A DNA stretch of 64,000 nt, taken from positions 2,193,501-2,257,500 of the forward strand of contig NZ_JBBYXJ010000001.1 in assembly GCF_039655775.1 (NCBI RefSeq), given 5' to 3'. Below, one piece after another: positions 57,676-64,000 of the stretch. The translations under genes were made by a program, and so were the position numbers. Numbering within the stretch: position 1 is the stretch's first letter; each line of letters begins with the position of its first letter. Under the pieces are notes generated by a model. That model made no database searches. It was not told the DNA's origin and saw only the letters and a list, made by a program, of their open reading frames with translations. The DNA comes from Iodidimonas sp. SYSU 1G8 (GTDB lineage Bacteria; Pseudomonadota; Alphaproteobacteria; SMXS01).

Positions 57676-58038
57676 CTAGCGGCGCCAGTTCTCGACGAGC
57701 AGGTCCGGCACGCGCGTGAACTCCTTGGTGCTGTCGGTCACGACCGTGCAACCCAGCGCCAAGCCATGGGCCGCGATGAACAGATCGTTCGCTCCGATCA
57801 ATGCGCCGTTCCGCTCAAGGTAGGAACGAATTCTGCCATAGGCTTCGTCCGCGGGGCTTTCGAACGGCAGCACGACAATTCGTTCAAGAAAGTCCTCGAT
57901 CCGCCGCCGAAGACGGTCTGAGGCGCCCTTGGACAACCAGAAACGAAGCTCCGAGGCGACGACGATGCTGGTGCAGACATTCTCGCTTCCGACATCGGTC
58001 ACATGCCGTGCCAGAGGACCTAGCGGATCGCGGGCCAT
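57676..58038 (-). pseudogene. vapC: VapC-type PIN toxin lacking a normal start (probably inactivated)
   Basis: The readable frame from ATG 58038 gives 120 residues of PIN domain: VCTSIVVASELRFWLSKG, ESPADEAYGRIRSYLERNGALIGANDLFIAAHGLALG and TDSTKEFTRVPDLLVENW. But the true PIN N-terminus is encoded upstream in frame, SYLLDTNILSV (58039-58071), including the first catalytic Asp; no ATG, GTG or TTG exists between it and an in-frame stop. Where homologues have the ATG there is GCG (58072-58074). Starting at 58038 loses the first catalytic acid, so the toxin is likely dead or starts at an unusual codon. Confidence 0.7.
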
Positions 58039-58304
58039 GACCGAGAGAATGTTGGTGTCGAGCAGGTAGCTCGCGGATCGACGAGTTCCGGTGGCCGGTC
58101 GTCAATCTCAGGCAAATCCTCATCTATGGGCTCAAGCGTCGCCAGCCACTCCGCCAGGGGCTGCTTCCTGGCGGCTTCGATGATGATCCTGTCGCCTTCC
58201 TTACGCATGACGGCATCGTCACCCGGAAGCTCGAACTCCTTCGGGATACGCACGGCCTGGCTCCGGCCGTTTCTGAAAAGCTTTACCTGGCGTTCCACGC
58301 CCAT
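58020..58304 (-). CDS. vapB: VapB-type AbrB-fold antitoxin with read-through C-terminus
   Basis: A 94-residue SpoVT/AbrB-type antitoxin: VKLFRNGRSQAVRIPKEFELPGDDAVMRKEGDRIII followed by the toxin-binding tail PLAEWLATLEPIDEDLPEIDDRPPEL. GGAG lies just before ATG 58304. The reading continues past the place where the family normally stops, adding about 17 odd residues (VDPRATCSTPTFSRSWPAIR) in the vapC region, so antitoxin and toxin frames overlap by 19 codons or more. This supports a damaged vapB-vapC junction. Confidence 0.82.
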   Translation of the reverse strand: MGVERQVKLFRNGRSQAVRIPKEFELPGDDAVMRKEGDRIIIEAARKQPLAEWLATLEPIDEDLPEIDDRPPELVDPRATCSTPTFSRSWPAIR

Positions 58305-58375
58305 GGGCGACTCCATCCGGCATAGGCCTTAGCATATGCCGGATAGTGCGCGTCGTCCAAGGCGCAAGAGCGGGA

Positions 58376-59401
58376 TCAGGTCTGCGAGGCGAGGACCCAG
58401 AGCCGGTCGGCGCCGGCCTTGGCCACCTGGCGGCCCAGTTCGGCCTGCCAGTAGGGCTCGCCGCCGAACTCGTCGCGCCAGGCCCACATGCGGCGGGTAA
58501 ACTGGTGCAGCGCGTATTCGTGGGTGAAGCCGATGGCGCCGTGGGCCTGATGGGCCAGCTCGGCGGCCACGCCGGCCGCCTCGCCCACGCGGGCCTTGGC
58601 GACGGCGATGTTGATGCCGTTATCGCCTGCTTCCGTGCTCTCGATCGCGGCATCGGCCGCCGCGGAGGCCGCCGCCACCTGACCGGCCATGGCCGCCATG
58701 GACTGCTGCACCGCCTGGAACTTGGACAGGGTGCGGCCGAACTGGACACGGTCCTGCACGTACTGCAGCGACATCGCGAGAATGCCTTCCATGGCACCCG
58801 CCATCTGTACCGAACGCGCCAGCGCACCGAGACGCATCAGCGCCTCGAACGCCACGGCGCCGCCGACGACGGTCGCGGGCGCGCCGTCGAAGATCACGGT
58901 GTCGCGCGGTTCGCCGGCCATGCTCTTGCCCGGCTCGATCGTCACCTGGGCAGGATCGACCACCACGAGGCCTTCCGAGGTCAGCACCACGATGGCCGAC
59001 GCATTGCGGGCGAACGGAATACGCGTCGCCGTTCCGGAAAGCTTGCCGCCGACGACCGCGATGGTCTCGTTGGCACGGACCGGGGCGACGGTGAGCGGTC
59101 CCGCCGGCACATCGGCGCCGGCCTGCGCCAGCAGGACGCCGGCGATCAGGGTTTCGGCCAGCGGCAGCGGCGCCGCGTAACGGCCGGAGGTCTTCAGGAA
59201 ATAGAGGCCATCGCCGAGCGTGCCGCCGGCACCGCCGCGTTCCTCGGGCACCGAGGCCTGGGTCAGGCCGGACTCTTCCAGGGTCTGCCACAGGCCGGCG
59301 GGCCACTCGCCCTTCTCGGCCTTGTCGATCAGAACCTGATCGCAGATGTCACGGAAGATGCGGTCCGCCGTGTCGAGGATAAGAGTGCGCATTTCGTTCA
59401 T
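58376..59401 (-). CDS. Acyl-CoA dehydrogenase family protein (smaller partner)
   Basis: A 341-residue flavin-fold acyl-CoA dehydrogenase, shorter than the usual 380. FAD/substrate regions ASVPEERGGAGGTLGDGLYF, DRVQFGRTLSKFQAVQQSMA and QAHGAIGFTHEYALHQFTRR are present. Its start overlaps the stop of the larger dehydrogenase by four bases. Such size-mismatched pairs form alpha2-beta2 heterotetramers in steroid and related side-chain catabolism, where one partner lacks the catalytic base; that is an inference here. Confidence 0.88.
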   Translation of the reverse strand: MNEMRTLILDTADRIFRDICDQVLIDKAEKGEWPAGLWQTLEESGLTQASVPEERGGAGGTLGDGLYFLKTSGRYAAPLPLAETLIAGVLLAQAGADVPAGPLTVAPVRANETIAVVGGKLSGTATRIPFARNASAIVVLTSEGLVVVDPAQVTIEPGKSMAGEPRDTVIFDGAPATVVGGAVAFEALMRLGALARSVQMAGAMEGILAMSLQYVQDRVQFGRTLSKFQAVQQSMAAMAGQVAAASAAADAAIESTEAGDNGINIAVAKARVGEAAGVAAELAHQAHGAIGFTHEYALHQFTRRMWAWRDEFGGEPYWQAELGRQVAKAGADRLWVLASQT

Positions 59402-60552
59402 CGTAGGCCGAGCCCCCTTGCGATCATGCCGCGCAGAATTTCGCGCGTGCCGCCCTGAATGGTGAGAGACGGGGCGATCAGCGTCGCCGTCTTCAGCATG
59501 GATTCATAGGTGGAGTTGCCGCCGGCGCCGTCTTCCGGCGAGCAGATGAGGCGGGCGACCTCGGGCACTTCCTTGCAGTAATTGGTGCCGAGATCCTTCA
59601 CCAGCGCCGCTTCGGTGATGGGCATCTTGCCGTCCGCCAGCATGCCGGCGACCGACAGCGCCATGCCGCGCAGGGTGGCGAGATGGGCGGTCAACCTGCC
59701 GATGGCGCGGGCCTCGGTCTCGGTCGGATTGTCGCCGACCGAGCGGACCAGCTCGACCAGGGTCTGGAAGGTGCTGAGAATGCGTTCAGGGCCGCTGCGC
59801 TCGTAGGCCAGCTCGCTCATCACCTGTTCCCAGCCATTGCCGACCTCGCCGACCACGTTCTCGTCCGGCACGAAGCAATCGGTGAAGACTTCCTGGTTGA
59901 AATGATGCTCGCCCGCCAGATTGTAGACCGGGCGCACTTCGACGCCGGGCGAGTTCAGATCGACGATCATCTGGCTCATGCCGGCATGACGGTGCTGCGG
60001 ATCGAGCGGCGAGGTGCGCACCAGCGCGATCATGTAGTGGCAGACGTGGGCCAGCGAGGTCCAGAGCTTGGTGCCGTTCAGTAGCCAGCCGCCATCGACC
60101 TTGGTGGCCGAGCAGCGGACCGAGGCCAGGTCGGAGCCGCTGTCCGGCTCGGACATGCCGATGCAGAAATAGGATTCGCCGCGCACGATCGGCGGCAGGA
60201 AGCGCTCGCGCTGTTCCTCGGTGCCGTATTTCAGGAGAAGCGGGCCGCTCTGGCGGTCGGCGACCCAGTGGGCGCCGCAGGGCGCACCGGCGGCGAGGAC
60301 TTCCTCGATGATCACATAGCGGTCGAGGAAGGTCAGTTCGCGGCCGCCATACTTTTTCGGCCAGGTGACGCCGATGAACCCGGCGGCGCCGAAACGCCTG
60401 GAGAATTCGATGTCGTAGCGCGCCATGGCTTCCTGGCCGCGGCTGAAGCCGCCAGCGGCATAATCCTTCTCGAGAAAAGCGCGGATTTCGGCCCGCATGG
60501 CGTCCTGTTCGGGCGCCAACGTGCGTGGCGGATAGGTCAATGCTGTGCTCAT
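59398..60552 (-). CDS. Acyl-CoA dehydrogenase family protein (larger partner)
   Basis: A 384-residue acyl-CoA dehydrogenase: LEKDYAAGGFSRGQEAMARYD near the N-terminus, WPKKYGGRELTFLDRYVI, SYFCIGMSEPDSGSDLASVRCSATK, and IQGGTREILRGMIARGLGLR at the C-terminus. First gene of the coupled pair (ATGA with the 341-residue partner). Fits the oxygenase/CoA-transferase cluster as the beta-oxidation-like step. Confidence 0.92.
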   Translation of the reverse strand: MSTALTYPPRTLAPEQDAMRAEIRAFLEKDYAAGGFSRGQEAMARYDIEFSRRFGAAGFIGVTWPKKYGGRELTFLDRYVIIEEVLAAGAPCGAHWVADRQSGPLLLKYGTEEQRERFLPPIVRGESYFCIGMSEPDSGSDLASVRCSATKVDGGWLLNGTKLWTSLAHVCHYMIALVRTSPLDPQHRHAGMSQMIVDLNSPGVEVRPVYNLAGEHHFNQEVFTDCFVPDENVVGEVGNGWEQVMSELAYERSGPERILSTFQTLVELVRSVGDNPTETEARAIGRLTAHLATLRGMALSVAGMLADGKMPITEAALVKDLGTNYCKEVPEVARLICSPEDGAGGNSTYESMLKTATLIAPSLTIQGGTREILRGMIARGLGLR

Positions 60553-60675
60553 GGTCTCCCCCTGGGCATCCTGGGTTCCGGGATGGGTTGGTTCCTCTAC
60601 GCGAGGGATCCGCCGCCGGATTGGTGGCGTGCAACTTAGGCCGGTTCAGGTCTGACCTGCAAGGCTGCAGGGACT

Positions 60676-61389
60676 CTAGAGACTTTCGAAAATGACGTAG
60701 CCGTCCGTACGTTTCAGCACGGCCCAGCGGGCCGGCCCGAAGACGTCGGCCATCTCCGGCTCGACATAGATGACCCGGACCGGCGCGCCGCCCGACGCGG
60801 CCTTGGCAGCCAGATTATCGGCGACCTGAACGAGCAGTTCGCGGCCGAAGGGATTGTAGAAATAGCAGACCAGCGGCCCGTCCGGCGGCACGAAGGCACC
60901 CGCATCGCAGCAGACGGATTCCAGATCGAAGCACTGCTGCCCCTCGCCGCGATAGACGCGGATATTGGCCTCGCAGATATCGTGCAGTTCCCGGCTGTAC
61001 TCGACGCCCATGATCTTGCCGAACGGATAGGACGACGCGACCAGCAGCACGCGGCCCTTGCCCGAACCGAAATCGATGAAGGTGTGCTCGCGGTAATCCA
61101 CATCGAGCGCGCCGATCACCTGGTTGATGACCTCGATGCTGGTCGCCTGATAGCGGTGGGCGAATTTCGCCGCCTCGGCATCCACATTCAGCTCGCCCAC
61201 CTCGAGGGTGCGAGCGGTATCGACACCATGCTTCTCGTCGAAGTCCATGTCCTTGGACCAGGCCACGGCGCGGCGTCCGATCAGCCGCATGAAGGCGTAC
61301 CAGACATTGTAGAAGATCAAATAGACGAACCGGACCGGTCCGTGCCGCTTCCATGCCAGTGCGAGCCGGCGAAAATCCATTCCGTTCAT
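60676..61389 (-). CDS. Putative class I SAM-dependent methyltransferase
   Basis: A 237-residue protein with a SAM-binding glycine loop, FIDFGSGKGRVLLVASSYPF, an acidic motif after it (IMGVEYSRELHDICEANI), and LVCYFYNPFGRELL. An N-terminal part with RFVYLIFYNVWYAFMRLIGR looks membrane-associated. Substrate unknown; a polysaccharide or lipid is likely from its neighbours. The ATG overlaps the stop of the acyltransferase gene. Confidence 0.78.
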   Translation of the reverse strand: MNGMDFRRLALAWKRHGPVRFVYLIFYNVWYAFMRLIGRRAVAWSKDMDFDEKHGVDTARTLEVGELNVDAEAAKFAHRYQATSIEVINQVIGALDVDYREHTFIDFGSGKGRVLLVASSYPFGKIMGVEYSRELHDICEANIRVYRGEGQQCFDLESVCCDAGAFVPPDGPLVCYFYNPFGRELLVQVADNLAAKAASGGAPVRVIYVEPEMADVFGPARWAVLKRTDGYVIFESL

Positions 61390-62333
61390 CCTTCCGCCGC
61401 CGGTCCGCGCCGCAGCCAGCGTTTCACCAGACGCTTCAGCCCCAACCGGTCGAGGAGGCTACCGGCGCCCGCGCCCAGCGCCTCGACCAGTCCGCGCGCG
61501 CCGACCAGTGCATAATGTTTCGCCGACCGGCGCAACAGGTAAACATCGGCGCACCGGACCGAGCCGGTCGCGAACAGCGTCTTGTGCGGCCCCTCGCCCT
61601 CGGTGAAGTCGAAATAGCGAAAGCGTCCGTCCTCGAACAGGGTGCGCAGGGCGAGCAGCTGCAGCACGGTGCCGGGAGAGAGTGCCGACAGCGCCGGGTC
61701 GAAGCCCACATAGGCATAGAGCAGCGCCTCGCCTTCGGCCGGGCAGTAGATATAGGCAGCGGGCGCGCCGCCAAGGAACAGCAGGAAGCCGTAGACGCGC
61801 CCGATCTCGGCCAGATCGCGCATCTCCGCCAGAAAGCCGGCATCGTCCGGCAGGCCGGCATCCAGCAGCCGTTCCTGGTAGGTGAGCCGCGATACCTGCC
61901 GCGCGAGATGGTGGAACTCAACCATCTCCGCTGGCGTCCGATAGACACGGAAATCCGCCGTGCCACCCGACTCAGTCTCGAATTTTTTCAGTTTGCGCAG
62001 CAGCGTCGAGCGGGTCTTGCCCGAGAACCGGGCCATGTAGCGCTCGTGGCCAAGCGACAGGTCGACGAAGCAGCGATTGTAGAGCGCCGGCACATAACAG
62101 ATGTAGCCGTCGCGCGTCGCCAGCGGCGCCGGATCCCCGGCCACGGGCTGCGAGCGCCAGAGATAGCCGGCGCAGGCGCTCGGCAGCGGCTCGGCCGGCG
62201 TCCCCGGCAGGCCAGGCGCCCGGTCGAGAAAGGAGCCGCCGCGCACCAGCATGGTCAGCACCGGCGAGATCAGTTTCACGTCCCCCACCCGGAAAGGGAA
62301 GCGGACCTGCTGGATGCGCCAGTCGTCGTTCAC
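61386..62333 (-). CDS. FemAB/CelD-like GNAT acyltransferase
   Basis: A 315-residue protein with the BioF2/CelD-like acetyltransferase fold: LSLGHERYMARFSGKTRSTLLRKLKKFE, YLTYQERLLD-like region, GGAPAAYIYCP, YAYVGFDPALSALSPGTVLQLLALRTLFE and RYFDFTEGEGPHKTLFA. Such proteins acylate exopolysaccharides or transfer amino acids to cell-wall precursors. A GTG at 62333 with AGGAAG six bases upstream is the best start; a TTG 18 bases earlier is an alternative. Confidence 0.82.
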   Translation of the reverse strand: MNDDWRIQQVRFPFRVGDVKLISPVLTMLVRGGSFLDRAPGLPGTPAEPLPSACAGYLWRSQPVAGDPAPLATRDGYICYVPALYNRCFVDLSLGHERYMARFSGKTRSTLLRKLKKFETESGGTADFRVYRTPAEMVEFHHLARQVSRLTYQERLLDAGLPDDAGFLAEMRDLAEIGRVYGFLLFLGGAPAAYIYCPAEGEALLYAYVGFDPALSALSPGTVLQLLALRTLFEDGRFRYFDFTEGEGPHKTLFATGSVRCADVYLLRRSAKHYALVGARGLVEALGAGAGSLLDRLGLKRLVKRWLRRGPAAEG

Positions 62334-62364
62334 CAGCGGCTTCCTGCTCAAGGACGGAGCGCGT

Positions 62365-63315
62365 TCACTGATAGAGCCGGCTGACCAGCTGCTCGACCAT
62401 GCGGGCGCCGGTACGCACCGCGTTCGAACGGATGGGTAGGGCTTGCGGCGCCTCGGATAGCACCAGATCGGCGAAGCCTCGGGTCACGATGCCCTGCTCG
62501 CGCGCCCCGCCCAGAAAATGGCAGAGTTGTCCAAAGCGGTTGACCACCACCGGATCCGGCCTCGTGCGCGCGGGATTCATAAGCTCGAAGCCGTGCGACA
62601 CCAGCACGGCGGTCGCCCGGCCCGCGACCTTGGCTGTCTTGAGCACCGCCGACATTTCGTTGAACGAAACGGCGCAGAGCTGCATGGGCCGCACATGGCC
62701 GGGGCGGTCGGAGAAATGGGTGACGGGGACTTCCCATATTCCGTCCACCTGGACAGCCGTTTCGAGTGGCTGGTTGAAATCGAGTGCGCAGTCCGAGCTC
62801 ATATGGGCGAGATTGTAACTGGTATCGAAGACGAGGCCGCAGCGCGCCAGCGCCCGCAGGGTCGCACGATCGGCGCCGTAATTGCCGGCCCGGAACGCGA
62901 CGATGTCGCCGACGCCGCAACGCGCCATCGCATCCAGGCCGATCTCGATCATGGCGGCCTGATCATCCTCGTCGAACTGGTGCATGTTGCGGCCCGTGCG
63001 GCCGCCGAAGGGATTGCCATCCCAGACACCGACCCATTCGGGATGCAGGTGCAACTGCACTTCGTGCCCGCCACCGCGGACCATGTCGACGGTGCGGGCC
63101 AGGAACTCGTCACCGAGCACGGCCGTATGCAGCGCCTCGATGAAGAACACGCCCTTAAGCCCGTGCGCGTTGAGGGCCTCGATCTGATAGCCAATGCCGT
63201 GCGCGCCATGCCGATGACGGCCGAGAATGCAGCGGGCGTAATTGTCGCGCGCGGCCTCGAGGTCGGTGCCGGCCGGCCAGAATTCCGTGTCCACGGTGAT
63301 GAGCACATCGAGCAT
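62365..63315 (-). CDS. Polysaccharide deacetylase-like protein
   Basis: A 316-residue NodB-fold protein: LDVLITVDTEFWP opening strand with the metal-binding Asp, GGGHEVQLHLHPEWVGVWDGN with HxHP, FRAGNYGADRATLRALARCG and VLVSHGFEL. The His-rich motif fits the deacetylase metal site. GGGAG eight bases before ATG 63315 decides the start over ATG 63381. First gene of the operon with the acyltransferase and methyltransferase. Confidence 0.87.
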   Translation of the reverse strand: MLDVLITVDTEFWPAGTDLEAARDNYARCILGRHRHGAHGIGYQIEALNAHGLKGVFFIEALHTAVLGDEFLARTVDMVRGGGHEVQLHLHPEWVGVWDGNPFGGRTGRNMHQFDEDDQAAMIEIGLDAMARCGVGDIVAFRAGNYGADRATLRALARCGLVFDTSYNLAHMSSDCALDFNQPLETAVQVDGIWEVPVTHFSDRPGHVRPMQLCAVSFNEMSAVLKTAKVAGRATAVLVSHGFELMNPARTRPDPVVVNRFGQLCHFLGGAREQGIVTRGFADLVLSEAPQALPIRSNAVRTGARMVEQLVSRLYQ

Positions 63316-63408
63316 CCAGGCGCTCCCGCTTGTCGGCGCAAGCTGATTGTAAGGGCGCCGGAGCCATGCATTATAGTGCATGGGGAAGACACGGATAGGG
63401 GAGGAAAA

Positions 63409-64000
63409 ATGGACGGCGTGAATCTCAGCGTATTCGGCACGACCGTGGGCCTGGCCTTCATCATGGTGGGCCTGGGCATTCTATATGCGTATCGCCGCAT
63501 CCTGCCCTATGTGAAGGCGCCCGAGGCCCAGCCCCACAAGCCGCCGGCCATGATGATCGGCATCTTCGGCAACTTCATGAAGGGTTGCTATGCGTGCCTG
63601 ACCGTGGGCGTGGCGCTGATCGTGGCTGCCAATGTGTTCGGCCCCGGCATTCCGCTGGCGCGCGGCCTGTCGCAGGTGCCCGTCACCCTGTACTACGCGG
63701 CGGCGCTGGGGTTGCTGTTGGTGCTCCTGACCTACAACGTGCTGCACCACCGGGTGCGCGCGGCGGTGGAGAATTTCGGCAACGAGGACAAGACGGCCGA
63801 CCGGATCGCCCGGGTCCACGCCAATTACACCGAATATGTCCCCACCGGGCTGGGATTGCTGATCGCGCTGGAATGGTCCGGCGCGCCGACGGCCATGGTG
63901 CATTTCGGCGGCGCCCTGTTCACCCTGGCGCGCTACCTGCACGCCTGGGGTTACAGCAGGCATGAGATGGCCAGTTTCGGCCGCATCGTCGGCATCCAGT
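63409..64000 (+). CDS. MAPEG family membrane protein, 3' end cut by window edge
   Basis: Opens with ATG 63409 after GGGGAGGA. About 197 residues are visible: a first helix (VGLAFIMVGLGILYAY), then LTVGVALIVAANVF, a helix VTLYYAAALGLLLVLLTYNVL and the MAPEG core RIARVHANYTEYVPTGLGLLIALEW and FGGALFTLARYLHAWGYSRH. MAPEG proteins include microsomal glutathione transferases and eicosanoid enzymes; the bacterial substrate is unknown. The N-terminal helix and 50-residue linker before the core are longer than in minimal MAPEG proteins. Confidence 0.85.
   Translation, partial: MDGVNLSVFGTTVGLAFIMVGLGILYAYRRILPYVKAPEAQPHKPPAMMIGIFGNFMKGCYACLTVGVALIVAANVFGPGIPLARGLSQVPVTLYYAAALGLLLVLLTYNVLHHRVRAAVENFGNEDKTADRIARVHANYTEYVPTGLGLLIALEWSGAPTAMVHFGGALFTLARYLHAWGYSRHEMASFGRIVGIQ

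Overview
The window is a high-G+C alphaproteobacterial chromosome segment. Evidence for this class: the run dapF-mtaB-ftsY-yciB, a complete ccmABCDEFGHI operon divergent from acnA, a fused MrpA/MrpB antiporter subunit, a B12-dependent (class II) ribonucleotide reductase, and small proteins of families typical of the class (DUF2794, DUF2125, an MJ0042-type zinc-ribbon protein divergent from ftsEX). The order cannot be fixed from sequence alone. No rRNA, tRNA, CRISPR array or transposase was seen.

Layout. 1-8474: SRP protein Ffh (truncated by the window edge), an entericidin, a small lipoprotein, two tandem CPBP membrane proteases, a DASS transporter, then the tightly overlapped dapF-mtaB-ftsY-yciB block; Ffh and its receptor FtsY are both here. 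8476-15820 (minus): a Nudix hydrolase and the whole cytochrome c maturation operon, most genes joined by 4-base start/stop overlaps. 15966-18706: aconitase with a strong terminator. 18707-21415: an AT-richer accessory islet with an AbiJ-like HEPN protein and a translationally coupled pair of unassigned genes, the best candidate here for an undescribed (probably anti-phage) system. 21416-27317: Mrp Na+/H+ antiporter operon. 27314-29256: htpG with a heat-shock-type promoter. 29301-29618: two tandem copies of a structured RNA-like element whose stems differ in compensating ways while the loop is identical. 29708-44434: housekeeping genes (DUF2794, YbhL, YbbAP/TesA, aldo-keto reductase, ThpR, ChaC, intein-bearing NrdJ, PlsC, YdcF, FtsEX). 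44584-50079: zinc-ribbon protein, methyltransferase, hydrolase, phosphatase, VOC, SDR and a HigBA toxin-antitoxin pair with paired operators.

50122-60552 looks like a peripheral catabolic cluster: GPH/MFS transporter, EthD-type protein, family III CoA-transferase, VOC protein, Rieske oxygenase, cytochrome P450, LuxR solo regulator and a pair of acyl-CoA dehydrogenases. The pattern is oxygenation of a hydrophobic compound, CoA activation and beta-oxidation-like dehydrogenation; the substrate cannot be read from sequence. A lux-box-like palindrome lies between the P450 and LuxR genes. A VapBC pair inside this region has a damaged gene junction. 60676-63315 is a three-gene envelope/polysaccharide-type operon (deacetylase, FemAB/CelD-like acyltransferase, methyltransferase), and a MAPEG membrane protein runs off the right edge.
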